NCBI RefSeq assembly: GCF_022843985.1
Contig: NZ_JALHMP010000022.1
Coordinates: 1 to 64,000 of the forward strand
DNA length: 64,000 nucleotides
Source: Phreatobacter sp.
GTDB lineage: Bacteria; Pseudomonadota; Alphaproteobacteria; Rhizobiales; Phreatobacteraceae
Direction of reading: 5' to 3'
A model generated the notes under the pieces. It searched no databases and was not told where the DNA came from. It saw only the letters and a list, made by a program, of their open reading frames with translations. Every line of letters starts with the position of its first letter. Position 1 is the first letter of the stretch. Both the position numbers and the translations under genes were made by a program. Shown here piece by piece: positions 53,529-64,000 of this stretch.

Positions 53529-53912
53529 TCAGTCGGCGAAGACCGCGTCGATCTTGGCCTTCAGCGTCTGGGCGTTGAACGGCTTGACGATGTAATTGTT
53601 CACGCCGGCCTTCTTGGCGGCGATGACGTTTTCCGTCTTCGATTCGGCCGTGACCATGATGAAGGGGGTGCGCGACAGCGACCCGTCGGAGCGGACCTCC
53701 TTGAGGAGCTCGTAGCCGGTCATCGGCTCCATGTTCCAGTCGGAGATCACGAGTCCGTACTTCTTCTCCTTCATCTTTGCGAGAGCGGCCGAGCCGTCCG
53801 ACGCGTCGTCGATGTCGTCGAAGCCGAGTTGCTTCAGGAGGTTACGGATGATGCGGATCATCGTGTTGTAATCGTCGACCACGAGGATCGGCATCGAAAG
53901 GTCAACAGCCAT
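53529..53912 (-). CDS. cheY: Chemotaxis response regulator CheY
   Basis: A stand-alone receiver domain of 127 residues. The acid pocket is Asp13/Asp14 (LVVDDYNTM), the phospho-acceptor Asp58 (LVISDWNMEPMTGYE), the switch Thr in FIMVTAES and the conserved Lys in NYIVKPFNAQTL. Its spacing and WNMEP(M/T)G motif are those of true CheY. The start is ATG 53912; the 57-codon upstream extension of the open frame is not coding-like. It is paired with cheZ; cheA is not in the window. Confidence 0.95.
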   Translation of the reverse strand: MAVDLSMPILVVDDYNTMIRIIRNLLKQLGFDDIDDASDGSAALAKMKEKKYGLVISDWNMEPMTGYELLKEVRSDGSLSRTPFIMVTAESKTENVIAAKKAGVNNYIVKPFNAQTLKAKIDAVFAD

Positions 53913-54151
53913 CACACTGCTCCAAGCGCCGGCGCCATACTTGTGGCACCGTTCCGGAAAGTTGTTCAAACCGCACGCGTCGCGGCGATCGGCATGAAAA
54001 TGCCTGTCAGCCTTGAAGAAGCGGTTAACGCAGCGTCTGGACGACCTGGAAAATACGACAGCAACGGCGCCGCCGACCTGCAATGCCGGACAGGGTTAGA
54101 AAAGGGTTTGGAGGCTGCGGCGCAACAGGCTGTGTTTCGGCCAGGGCATCC

Positions 54152-54523
54152 ATGACCGATGACGAGGAGCAATCGGCCGTCGTGACAGGCGTTCGCGGCC
54201 GCTGCCCGCGCTGGCGCGAGGGCTATCTCTTCGCGGAGTTCCTGACGGTGAAGCTGCGATGCAGCGCGGGTGGCCTCGATTTCGCCTTCGCCGATTCCGG
54301 CGATGGCCCTGCGGTCTTCGTCATCCTCTTCGCCGGATTCCTCATCTGTGACATGGCCCTGGTGGTGGATGTCCGCTGGGCACCGCTCATGTGGGTGCGT
54401 GCCGTGATCTTCGGGCCGCCGGCGCTGGTGGTCTGCCTCGGGCTGCTGCGACCGATGAAGGGACTGATGGTCGCGCTGCAATATCGCCATGGCGCAAGCG
54501 AGGGCCGCCTCGACAGGGAGTGA
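54152..54523 (+). CDS. DUF983 protein with altered Cys motifs
   Basis: A 123-residue membrane protein of the DUF983 family, which is linked to cytochrome oxidase clusters in alphaproteobacteria. The N-terminal segment GRCPRWREGYLFAEFLTVKLRCSAGGLDF corresponds to the usual zinc-ribbon-like CPRCGEG...C..CG, but two of the four Cys are replaced (CPRW and CSAG). Two membrane spans follow (AVFVILFAGFLICDMALVV and VRAVIFGPPALVVCLGLL). ATG 54152 has AGGG 8-11 bases upstream. surf1 begins 21 bases later on the same strand. Confidence 0.85.
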   Translation: MTDDEEQSAVVTGVRGRCPRWREGYLFAEFLTVKLRCSAGGLDFAFADSGDGPAVFVILFAGFLICDMALVVDVRWAPLMWVRAVIFGPPALVVCLGLLRPMKGLMVALQYRHGASEGRLDRE

Positions 54524-54544
54524 GGCAGCACCTATCTGCTCAGC

Positions 54545-55339
54545 ATGACCGCGACACCCAGCAGCCCCGCCCCCGCCCTGCCCCTCGCCGCCCGGCTCAG
54601 GACCCTCGTCGTCCCCGGCATCGCCGCTTCGATCGCTCTGGCCATCCTGGTCGTCCTCGGCACCTGGCAGCTGTCGCGGCTTGCCTGGAAGAACGGCCTC
54701 GTGGCGCAGGTCGAGCAGCGCACGCGGGCGCCGGCCATCGCGCTTCCCGGTCGCGAGGCCTGGCCGCGCATGACCCCCGCGCGGGACGACTATCGCCGGG
54801 TGACAGTCACCGGCCGCTTCCGCCACGACGCGGAGGCCTATCTCTATCATGTGGCCGGCGACAGCCGGCAGGCCGATGCGACGCGCCCGCGGGGTCAGGG
54901 CTTCTTCGTCCTGACGCCGCTGGTGACGGCGACTGGAGATACGGTCATTGTCAACCGCGGCTTCGTTCCGACGGACCGGCGCGATCCCGGCACGCGCACC
55001 GCCGGCCAGGTGGACGGCATTGTCAGCGTCACTGGCCTGATCCGCTATCCCGAGGAGCGCGGGGCGCTGGCCGCGCCCGACGACCCGGCGCGGCGGACCT
55101 TCTACACCCGCGACCTCGCCGGGATCGGTCGGACGCTTGGTCTCGATGCCGCTGCAACGGCACCCTTCTCCGTCGACGCCGATGCGACGCCGGTGCCGGG
55201 CGGCCTGCCGGTCGGCGGCGAGACCCGTCTCGTCTTCACCAACCGCCACTTCGAATATGCGCTGACCTGGTTCGGCCTCGCCCTGACCCTGGTCGGTGTC
55301 TTCGGCGCCTATGCGTTCCAGCGCCTGCGCGGACGCTGA
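54545..55339 (+). CDS. SURF1-family cytochrome oxidase assembly protein
   Basis: A 264-residue SURF1 protein that helps heme a insertion into CtaD. Two membrane spans bracket a periplasmic domain: an N-terminal span (VVPGIAASIALAILVVLGTWQLSRLAWK) with the GTWQ(L)xR motif, and a C-terminal span (HFEYALTWFGLALTLVGVFGAYAF) with the NRHFEYALTWF signature. In between are YRRVTVTGRF and VNRGFVP. It follows the DUF983 gene in a two-gene unit and converges on the M16 peptidase genes (7 bases apart). Confidence 0.96.
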   Translation: MTATPSSPAPALPLAARLRTLVVPGIAASIALAILVVLGTWQLSRLAWKNGLVAQVEQRTRAPAIALPGREAWPRMTPARDDYRRVTVTGRFRHDAEAYLYHVAGDSRQADATRPRGQGFFVLTPLVTATGDTVIVNRGFVPTDRRDPGTRTAGQVDGIVSVTGLIRYPEERGALAAPDDPARRTFYTRDLAGIGRTLGLDAAATAPFSVDADATPVPGGLPVGGETRLVFTNRHFEYALTWFGLALTLVGVFGAYAFQRLRGR

Positions 55340-55346
55340 GCGGGCT

Positions 55347-56690
55347 TCACATCCCCTCGGGCTTGCCGACCACGACGACCAGCATCTTCGGATCGCCGAA
55401 CAGCCGGCGGGCGACACGGCGTACGTCGTCGAGGCTGACCGCATCGATCAGGCCGTTGCGGCGGTCGAGATAGTCAGGCTGGAACCCGTCGAGCTGCAGG
55501 CGGATGAGGTTGGAGGCGATCTGCGTGGAGGTCTCGAAGCGCAGGGCCCAGGAGCCGATCAGGTAGCGCTTGGCCTGTTCCAGTTCGAGCTCGGTCGGCC
55601 CCTCGGCGCCGAGGCGCTTGAGTTCCGCCGTGATCACCGCGAGGCTCTCGGCGGCGCGGTCGTTGCGCGTCGAGGTCCCGCCCGTCACGAGGCCCGCGGC
55701 ATCGAAGGCGGCGAGGCCGGAGGAGACGGAATAGGCGAGGCCGCGCTTCTCGCGCACCTCCTGATAGAGGCGCGAGGAAAATCCGCTGCCGCCGAGGATG
55801 TGGTTGAGGACGAAGGCGGGGATGAAGTCCGGGTCGTCGCGCTTCAGGCCGGGCAGGCCGAAGGAGATGGTCGCCTGCGGCACGTCGAGCGGAATGACCC
55901 GCCGCTCGCCGGTTCCGGCGATGACGGCCTCGGGCACGGGCGTGAGCTCGGCTTTCGCCGGCAGGTCGCCGAAGACCATGTCGAGCAGAGGGGCGAGCTC
56001 GGCGGCGGTGATGTCGCCGACCACGGCAATCTTCAGATGATCGCGCGCCAGCAGGCGGCGATGGAGCGTGGAGAGATCGGCGGCGGTGATGGCGGCGACG
56101 CTGTCGAGCGTGCCGGCGCCGCGCCGGCCATAGGGATGGCCGGGAAAGGCCGTCGCCCAGAACGTGTCGCTGGCGATGGACCCGGCATTGGTCGAGGCGC
56201 GGCGGACAGAGGCGAGGACCGCCTGGCGCATGCGCTCCAGCGGTGCCGGGTCGAAGCGCGGGCGGGTCAGGGCGAGCCGTAACAGGTCGAGGGCCTCGGC
56301 GCGGTGCTCGGTCAGCGTGCGCAGCGAGCCCGAGAAGAGATCCCGGCTGGCAGAGAAGCTGACCTCGATGGCGCGGTCCTGGAGGCGGCCGTTAAAGGCC
56401 TCCGAATCGAGGTCGCCGGCGCCTTCGTCGAGCAGGGCGGTCATCAGATTGGCGGTCCCCTCGCGGCCGGGCAGGTCCTGGGCCGTGCCGCCCCGGAAGG
56501 CGAAGGACACGGCGAGGATGGGCAAGTGCGTCTGGCGCACGAGCCAGGCCTCGATGCCGCCGGGCGAGACGACACGCTCGATGCGGCTCGCCTGGCTCGC
56601 GGGGACCGCAGTCTGTGCCGCAGCGGGCGCTGTCAGGGCGGGCGTCATCATCAGGATTCCGGCGGCGAGACACAGAAGGGCGCGGCGCAT
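55347..56690 (-). CDS. M16-family protein without active site
   Basis: A 447-residue exported protein (signal peptide RRALLCLAAGILMMTPALTAPAAAQ) with two M16 halves. The zinc motif HxxEH is absent: the matching place reads EGTANLMTALLDEG. The second half has the conserved RxxxY region (FSSRLYQEVREKRGLAYSVSSG). This is the usual catalytically dead partner of a heterodimeric M16B peptidase. Its ATG overlaps the stop of the active subunit by one base (TGATG), so the two are translated together. Confidence 0.92.
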   Translation of the reverse strand: MRRALLCLAAGILMMTPALTAPAAAQTAVPASQASRIERVVSPGGIEAWLVRQTHLPILAVSFAFRGGTAQDLPGREGTANLMTALLDEGAGDLDSEAFNGRLQDRAIEVSFSASRDLFSGSLRTLTEHRAEALDLLRLALTRPRFDPAPLERMRQAVLASVRRASTNAGSIASDTFWATAFPGHPYGRRGAGTLDSVAAITAADLSTLHRRLLARDHLKIAVVGDITAAELAPLLDMVFGDLPAKAELTPVPEAVIAGTGERRVIPLDVPQATISFGLPGLKRDDPDFIPAFVLNHILGGSGFSSRLYQEVREKRGLAYSVSSGLAAFDAAGLVTGGTSTRNDRAAESLAVITAELKRLGAEGPTELELEQAKRYLIGSWALRFETSTQIASNLIRLQLDGFQPDYLDRRNGLIDAVSLDDVRRVARRLFGDPKMLVVVVGKPEGM

Positions 56691-58051
56691 CAGCTGCGCT
56701 CCGCGCGCGCGAGTTCGCCGGTGACCGCGCGCGAGAAATCGAAGGCCCGCGGCGCCATGGCGTTGATCTGATCACGGCTGACCGACCGGATGCGCTCCAC
56801 CCATTGCCGCAGGTCGTCCATCGTGGCTCCGCTGCTGAGGGCCGCGCCATACATGCGGGCCATCGAGGCCTGGCTGTCCTGGGAATAGACCGACTCGGCG
56901 ATAAGGCGCGTCTTGGCGCGGGCGATCTCGTCGTCGCGGACGCCCTCCTGGGCGACGCGGGCGGCGACCTCGAGCATGGCGGCCTCGAGGACCTCGATGC
57001 TGACGCCGGGGCGCGGGGCGGCATGGATTCCGAACCGGCCATCGCCAAGGGACGAGCCGACATAGAAACAGCCGGCGCTGACCGCCATCTGCCTGTCGGA
57101 GACCAGCGTCTTGTACATGGTGCCGTTGGGCGAGGATCCGATCACCTGGGACAGGACCTCAAGCGCCTCCGCCTCTCCGGGCCGGGCCGAGCGGTAGGAG
57201 GGGACGACATGGGTATGGGTGAGGCTCGGCTGGCGGACGCGCTGGTCGGCGAGCCGGACCCTTTCGCGCGTCGTACGGCCGATGGCCGGTGGCCGGGTCC
57301 GGGCGACGATGCGGGGATTGGCGTCCATCCGCCCGTAGGTCTCGCCGGCGAGACGGAAGACGGTGTCGGCCGTGACGTCGCCCGCGACCACGAGGATCGC
57401 ATTGTTCGGCGCGTAATGGCGGCGATAGAAGGCCATGGCGTCATCGAGGTTGAGCTGCCGGATCTCGTGCTCGAAACCGATGATCGGAATGCCGTAGGGA
57501 TGGGTCTCGCCCCAGAGACGGGCTTGCATCCGCTCGCCGAGGCGGGCGCCGGGTTCGTTGTCGATGCGCTGGCGGCGCTCCTCGAGGACCACGTCGCGCT
57601 CGGGCAGGACGACGGCATCGGTGAGGACGAGGCCGGTCATCCGATCGGCCTCGAAATCCATCATGACCGGCAACTGCTCGCGGGCGATGCGCTGGAAATA
57701 GCCCGTAAAATCATAGGAGGTGAAGGCGTTCTCCTGGCCGCCGGCGGCCGAGATGGCGCGCGAAAAGACTGGCGCCGGGTTGCGGGTTGTTCCCTTGAAC
57801 AGGAGATGCTCGAGAAAATGGGCGAGGCCCGATTTGCCCGGCTCCTCGTCGGCGGAGCCGACCTTGTACCAGAGCATGTGGGTGACAACCGGCACGCGGT
57901 GATCCGGGATGGCGACGACCTCGAGGCCGTTGGCCAGAACATGGCGATAGGCGCGCTCGACGGGAACGGCCGCCTCCGCCGCCGAAGGCAGCAGTGCCGG
58001 CGCGGCGAGGACCGAAAGGGCCGTCGTGAACATGCGTCGAGTCATCGGCAT
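56690..58051 (-). CDS. M16-family zinc peptidase, catalytic subunit
   Basis: A 453-residue exported peptidase. The signal peptide (TRRMFTTALSVLAAPALLPSAAEAAV) has a twin-Arg-like start. The inverted zinc motif HxxEH lies in GLAHFLEHLLFKG, with the downstream Glu in the helix that follows. The start is set at ATG 58051; the open frame runs further, and ATG 58093 is an alternative. Together with the inactive partner encoded just downstream it should form a periplasmic M16B heterodimer that degrades small proteins or peptides. Its position between ctaE and surf1 is unusual. Confidence 0.93.
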   Translation of the reverse strand: MPMTRRMFTTALSVLAAPALLPSAAEAAVPVERAYRHVLANGLEVVAIPDHRVPVVTHMLWYKVGSADEEPGKSGLAHFLEHLLFKGTTRNPAPVFSRAISAAGGQENAFTSYDFTGYFQRIAREQLPVMMDFEADRMTGLVLTDAVVLPERDVVLEERRQRIDNEPGARLGERMQARLWGETHPYGIPIIGFEHEIRQLNLDDAMAFYRRHYAPNNAILVVAGDVTADTVFRLAGETYGRMDANPRIVARTRPPAIGRTTRERVRLADQRVRQPSLTHTHVVPSYRSARPGEAEALEVLSQVIGSSPNGTMYKTLVSDRQMAVSAGCFYVGSSLGDGRFGIHAAPRPGVSIEVLEAAMLEVAARVAQEGVRDDEIARAKTRLIAESVYSQDSQASMARMYGAALSSGATMDDLRQWVERIRSVSRDQINAMAPRAFDFSRAVTGELARAERS

Positions 58052-58154
58052 CGCACCACCATCATCGCGGGTTTCCGGACGGTATTGAGCCATGGATCGC
58101 CCGGCAGAGACACATGACAAGGCCGTGACCGGAATGGACCGCGCCGCCCAAGGA

Positions 58155-58178
58155 AAAGGGCGGCCGAAGCCGCCCTTT
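58155..58178 (-). terminator. Terminator of the cta operon
   Basis: AAAGGGCGGC and GCCGCCCTTT form a perfect 10-bp stem with a 4-base CGAA loop (TTCG when read on the minus strand). It lies 25 bases past the ctaE stop and is followed by TCCTT on the minus strand, so the minus strand ends in CCCTTTTCCTT. It is also oriented to shield the M16 operon from read-through. Confidence 0.8.
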
Positions 58179-58202
58179 CGATGTCGGATCGGGGTCCGCA
58201 GA

Positions 58203-59084
58203 TCAATGGCCGGCCGCACCGGCGAGCGCGCGGCCCGCCCAGTCATGGCCCCAGACATAGATTGCGGCGAAGAGGAACAGCCAGACCACGTCGACGAAGT
58301 GCCAGTACCAGGCGGCCGATTCGAAGCCAAAGTGCTTTTCCGGGGTCAGATGCGTTTCCTTGTAGAGGCGCAACACGCAGACCAGCAGGAAGATGGTGCC
58401 GACGACGACATGGAAGCCGTGGAAACCGGTCGCCATGAAGAAGGTCGCGCCATAGATATTGCCGGAGAAGCTGAAATAGGCGTGGGTGTACTCGTAGATC
58501 TGGAGGCAGGTGAAGAGCACGCCGAGGATCACCGTGAACCACAGGTACATCTTGGCCTGCTCGCGCTCGCCAGTGACGACGTAGTGGTGGGCGGCGGTGA
58601 CCGTGGTGCCGGACAGCAGCAGAACCAGGGTGCCGAGCAGGGGCAGTTGCAGCGGGTCGAAGGTCGCGATGCCCTTCGGCGGCCAGTGACCACCGGTCAG
58701 TTCGGTGCGCTGGTACTGGATCGCCTCGCCGGGAAAGAAGGCGGCGTCGAAATAGGCCCAGAACCAGGCGACAAAGAACATCACCTCCGAGGCAATGAAC
58801 ATGATCATGCCGTAGCGCAGGTGCAGCGACACGACGCGGGTATGATGCCCTTCCTGTCCTTCGCGGATGACGTCAGACCACCAGCCGAACATCGTGTAGA
58901 GAATGCCGATGAGGCCGACGGAAAAGATGACCCAGCCGAGTTGCAGCCCGGCCAGCGGCATGGCCTTCATCCACATGACCGAACCGACGGCCATGACGAA
59001 GGCTGACATCGAGCCAATGAACGGCCAGGGGCTCAGGGGCACCAGGTGGTAGTCGTGCTGTTGCTTGGCGTGGGCCTCGGCCAT
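58203..59084 (-). CDS. ctaE: Cytochrome c oxidase subunit III
   Basis: CtaE, 293 residues, seven membrane spans, a core subunit of aa3-type oxidase. Recognisable are HDYHLVPLSPWPFIGS, the EVMFFVAWFWAYF helix with the conserved Glu, LLLSGTTVTAAHHYV, ATGFHGFHVVVGTIFL, and the closing AWYWHFVDVVWLFLFAAIYVWG. ATG 59084 has GGAG 8-11 bases upstream; the frame to 59117 is not needed. It is the last gene of the oxidase operon. Confidence 0.97.
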   Translation of the reverse strand: MAEAHAKQQHDYHLVPLSPWPFIGSMSAFVMAVGSVMWMKAMPLAGLQLGWVIFSVGLIGILYTMFGWWSDVIREGQEGHHTRVVSLHLRYGMIMFIASEVMFFVAWFWAYFDAAFFPGEAIQYQRTELTGGHWPPKGIATFDPLQLPLLGTLVLLLSGTTVTAAHHYVVTGEREQAKMYLWFTVILGVLFTCLQIYEYTHAYFSFSGNIYGATFFMATGFHGFHVVVGTIFLLVCVLRLYKETHLTPEKHFGFESAAWYWHFVDVVWLFLFAAIYVWGHDWAGRALAGAAGH

Positions 59085-59133
59085 TGAAGTCTCCGTATGG
59101 CTCTCCGCGACGGTCACCCGTCGCGGCGGTCAA

Positions 59134-59751
59134 TCAGTTGGACCGTGAAACAGGCGGGGTCCCGGTGTTCTGGGCAACGGGCCGCGGCGGCTGATTCTGG
59201 CGGTAGAAGGTATAGCTCAGGGTGATCGTATTGGCAGTGCGCGCCGACGGATCGTCAACGATCGCAGGATCGACGAAATAGACGACGGTGAACTCGCGCG
59301 ACTCGCCAGGGGCAAGGGTCTGCTCGGTGAAGCAGAAGCATTCGAGCTTGTTGAAGAAGCGCCCGGTCTCGTAGGGGGCGACGTTGTAGGTCGCCATGCC
59401 GGTGACCGGCACATCCGCCATGTTGGTGACCCGGTAGGTCATCGTGTGGGTCTCGCCCGCCTTGATCTGATGGCGGGTGGTGTCGACCTGGAAGCGCCAG
59501 GGCAGGCCGGCGCCGATATTGGAATCGAAGCGGATGTCGACGGGATGGTCGATGATGCGGTCGGCAGGCCGCTCGGCGCGCATCGTCGTGCCGCCGAAGC
59601 CGGTCACGCGGCAGAACAGGTCGTAGAGCGGCACGGCGGCATAGGCCGCGCCGAACATGGCCGTGCCGAAGGCAAAGGCGGAGAGCGCAACCTTGATGTC
59701 GCGCTTCCAGTCACGGGGCTGCGGGGTGATTTCGACGGGACTATGGCTCAT
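59134..59751 (-). CDS. ctaG: Cox11/CtaG copper chaperone for cytochrome oxidase
   Basis: CtaG, 205 residues, delivers copper to the CuB site of CtaD. One membrane span near the N-terminus (ALSAFAFGTAMFGAAYAAVPLYDLFCRVTGFGG) is followed by a periplasmic domain. The copper-binding Cys pair is in ECFCFTEQTLAPGE, and another conserved Cys is in YDLFCR. It lies between the small ORF and ctaE, the usual place. Confidence 0.97.
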   Translation of the reverse strand: MSHSPVEITPQPRDWKRDIKVALSAFAFGTAMFGAAYAAVPLYDLFCRVTGFGGTTMRAERPADRIIDHPVDIRFDSNIGAGLPWRFQVDTTRHQIKAGETHTMTYRVTNMADVPVTGMATYNVAPYETGRFFNKLECFCFTEQTLAPGESREFTVVYFVDPAIVDDPSARTANTITLSYTFYRQNQPPRPVAQNTGTPPVSRSN

Positions 59752-59758
59752 ATCCGCC

Positions 59759-59923
59759 TCACATCGGCCGCTGCAGGATGGCAGCGCCCTTCACCATGGT
59801 GACAATCCAGAAGATCACACAAAGCCCTGCGAGGGCCAGGGCGATGGCAATGTTGCGTTGACGTTGGCGACGTTTCTCTTCGGGCGTCAGGACGATGCCG
59901 GCTTCAGTGGGTTGTTCGGCCAT
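59759..59923 (-). CDS. Small oxidase-assembly-type membrane protein (CoxF-like)
   Basis: A 54-residue protein: a polar, basic N-terminus (LTPEEKRRQRQRN) and one membrane span (IAIALALAGLCVIFWIVTMVKG) ending AAILQRPM. A gene of this size and make-up lies between ctaB and ctaG in many alphaproteobacteria (sometimes called coxF or annotated as an oxidase assembly protein). An AGGAGG Shine-Dalgarno lies 8 bases before ATG 59923; another ATG at 59929 is too close to it. The stop lies 7 bases before ctaG. The role in assembly is inferred from position. Confidence 0.85.
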   Translation of the reverse strand: MAEQPTEAGIVLTPEEKRRQRQRNIAIALALAGLCVIFWIVTMVKGAAILQRPM

Positions 59924-59938
59924 GGACATTGCCTCCTC

Positions 59939-60871
59939 TCAGAGGATCCGCGCAAGGATACCCTGCTCCACAAGGAGCACGGCGAAGAGCGCGAACAGAT
60001 AGAGGATCGAGAAGGCGAACATGCGGCCGGACGCCTTGCGGGCAGCCGCGCCTTCCCGGCGGCGGTAGATCTCGATGGCGAGCCAGATCATGCCGAGGCC
60101 GCCGGCCGCCGCGACGACGCCATAGGTCAGGCCGGCGAAGCCGAGAAACCAGGGCGCCATGCCGACCGGGGCGAGGACCAGCGTGTAGAGGAGGATCTGG
60201 CGGCGGGTCTCCGCCTCGCCACAGGCGACGGGCAGCATGGGCACGCCGGCCCGCGCGTAGTCTTCCGACTTGATCAGCGCCAGCGCCCAGAAATGGGGCG
60301 GCGTCCAGATGAAGATGATGAGGAAGAGCACGAGGGATTCGAGGGAGACCGAGCCGGTGACCGCGGCCCAGCCGATCATCGGCGGAAAGGCGCCGGCAGC
60401 CCCGCCGATGACGATGTTCTGCGGCGTCCAGCGCTTCAGCCACATCGTGTAGATGACGGCATAGAAGAAGATGGTGAAGGCGAGAAGGCCGGCGGCGAGC
60501 CAGTTGGCGACCAGTCCGAGAACCAGCACCGAGAGCACCGACAGGACCAGCCCGAAGGCGAGTGCCTCGCCCGGCGTGACACGGCCGGCGGGGATCGGGC
60601 GGGTGGCGGTCCGGCCCATGAGCGCGTCGATATCGGCGTCGTACCACATGTTCAGCGCGCCGGAGGCGCCGGCCCCCACTGCGATGCACAGGAGGCTGAT
60701 CGCGGCCAGGACCGGATGGACCCCGCCGGGCGCGATGACGATCCCGGTCAGCGCCGTGAACACGACGAGCGACATGACCCGCGGCTTCAGCAGCGCAATG
60801 AAGTCCCGCGGCTCGGCCTGGCTGACCAGGGCGGAGCGGTTCATGCTCGAAGTGTCGTCGACAAGGGACAA
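59939..60871 (-). CDS. ctaB: Heme O synthase (protoheme IX farnesyltransferase)
   Basis: CtaB, 310 residues, adds a farnesyl group to heme b to make heme O, the precursor of heme a. The UbiA-type motifs [21 protein letters not shown] and [14 protein letters not shown] are visible, with about nine membrane spans. The start is ATG 60871; ATG 60844 (MNRSALVSQ) is a possible shorter one. It lies between ctaD and the small ORF. Confidence 0.97.
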   Translation of the reverse strand: MSLVDDTSSMNRSALVSQAEPRDFIALLKPRVMSLVVFTALTGIVIAPGGVHPVLAAISLLCIAVGAGASGALNMWYDADIDALMGRTATRPIPAGRVTPGEALAFGLVLSVLSVLVLGLVANWLAAGLLAFTIFFYAVIYTMWLKRWTPQNIVIGGAAGAFPPMIGWAAVTGSVSLESLVLFLIIFIWTPPHFWALALIKSEDYARAGVPMLPVACGEAETRRQILLYTLVLAPVGMAPWFLGFAGLTYGVVAAAGGLGMIWLAIEIYRRREGAAARKASGRMFAFSILYLFALFAVLLVEQGILARIL

Positions 60872-60919
60872 GACGGTCTCAAAGGGTTGGCGGGATGACG
60901 GACATCCCTGTCCGGAGCC

Positions 60920-60948
60920 GAAGCCCGGGGCATCATGCTCCGGGCTTC
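60920..60948 (-). other. Stem-loop between ctaD and ctaB
   Basis: GAAGCCCGG (60920-60928) pairs with CCGGGCTTC (60940-60948), with GCA/TGC extending the stem inside. It lies in the 92-base gap after the ctaD stop and has no T-run. It may tune the ratio of ctaD to downstream assembly genes or stabilise the ctaCD message; this is inference. Confidence 0.5.
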
Positions 60949-60963
60949 AGTGTGGCGAGGACG

Positions 60964-63553
<2,590 letters not shown>

Positions 63554-64000
63554 GTTCTTCTGCTCCGTCGCCAAGGGCCGAAAATCGCCGGACATCGACC
63601 CTGTCTCTGTTGTCGCTCGCAGTCCCGGCGGATCGGTTGACCGCACGCCGGCTTTCGGCTGCCTCTTCTGTACGACCGGGGACGCATCTCCGATCAATGC
63701 GTCTCACAAGCGGCCCAGCTGAGGGTTTGCCGGCCCCTTGAAACACAAAAACGCTATGCTCGCAATGCGACCGTTTAGAGCTTTTCAAAGCCCAGCCGAC
63801 CGCATGCGAGCCGATCTGCTTATAACCGCGAGGCCCCGGCTTTGGAATTGGTCGAAAGGCGATCGTGCCCCGTGGAATCGGCATGACCCGGCGTCCACGC
63901 GCGCATAATCTTGACACCATTGCGCGGGAATGGTCCCTCGCGGTCGCATCGCCCGGCCTGCGGGCTGGCGGCGATTCGTCGGCCGGGTTTTCCGACCCGG
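63554..64000. other. Upstream region of ctaC
   Basis: No convincing gene is seen. The promoter of the cta operon should lie in the part nearest 63554, but no clear -35/-10 pair stands out; an AT-richer patch is at 63735-63790. A plus-strand frame from ATG 63883 (MTRRPRAHNLD) is open to the window end over 39 codons. It has no strong Shine-Dalgarno and no family resemblance, and it contains a TTGACA (63910) that could belong to a promoter instead. Confidence 0.4.

Noticed and set aside
63883-64000. Start of a plus-strand gene at the window end
   Set aside because: Only 39 codons are visible, with no Shine-Dalgarno or family match, so it is not called as a gene.

Overview
The window is about 64 kb of chromosome from a GC-rich alphaproteobacterium, most likely of the order Hyphomicrobiales (Rhizobiales). 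Evidence for this is the circularly permuted two-piece tmRNA next to an alpha-type sspB, the ctaC-ctaD-ctaB-(small ORF)-ctaG-ctaE cytochrome oxidase cluster, the DUF983-SURF1 pair, the DUF4169/ribbon-helix-helix pair and a rluB with very long low-complexity tails. No rRNA, tRNA or CRISPR array was seen. The species cannot be named from this sequence alone.

Region 1 (1-5.48 kb) is an accessory island of visibly lower GC. It holds a 3' relic of an IS3-type element, a two-gene AAA+ ATPase/subtilisin-like protease module that matches the IetAS plasmid-exclusion/anti-phage type, and a perfect 457-bp tandem duplication directly upstream of the ATPase gene. The island ends abruptly near 5480, where the GC-rich core begins inside a 5'-truncated GNAT acetyltransferase gene.

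Region 2 (5.9-17.5 kb) is core genome. It contains an Omp19/Inh-like lipoprotein, sdhB, the hflK-hflC-DUF2065 membrane protease-regulator set, folA and thyA, small conserved proteins (DUF2853, YHS, DUF4169, ribbon-helix-helix), a TctA/TctB permease pair, sspB and ssrA. A low-GC pair, a HEPN-domain protein plus an unrecognised partner, sits with almost no spacing between thyA and folA. The tmRNA gene lies beside the gene for the adaptor that delivers tmRNA-tagged proteins to ClpXP.

Region 3 (17.5-30.7 kb) holds a large AsmA-like protein, an extensin-like zinc protein, cysQ, a ferric-iron ABC transporter (binding protein and fused permease, no ATPase gene nearby) preceded by two dyad repeats, tadA, an oversized rluB with three tandem-repeat tracts, rsmD and mscL.

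Region 4 (30.8-54 kb) carries a 1181-residue hybrid histidine kinase with a transporter-like sensor, an esterase, a patatin, mutL, a degenerate EAL protein, a MaoC protein, ribF, a chemoreceptor, a PaiB-like protein, ubiA, rsmE, a YbdK-type ligase, xseA, purD, a fluoroacetate-dehalogenase-like hydrolase, an HAD phosphatase and the cheY-cheZ pair.

Region 5 (54-63.6 kb) builds respiratory complex IV. DUF983-surf1 face right, and ctaC-ctaD-ctaB-small ORF-ctaG-ctaE face left. A two-gene M16 peptidase operon lies between them. The last 450 bases are the upstream region of ctaC with no convincing gene.

Where a track start looked too long, starts were chosen from Shine-Dalgarno spacing and family N-termini; this is stated per gene.
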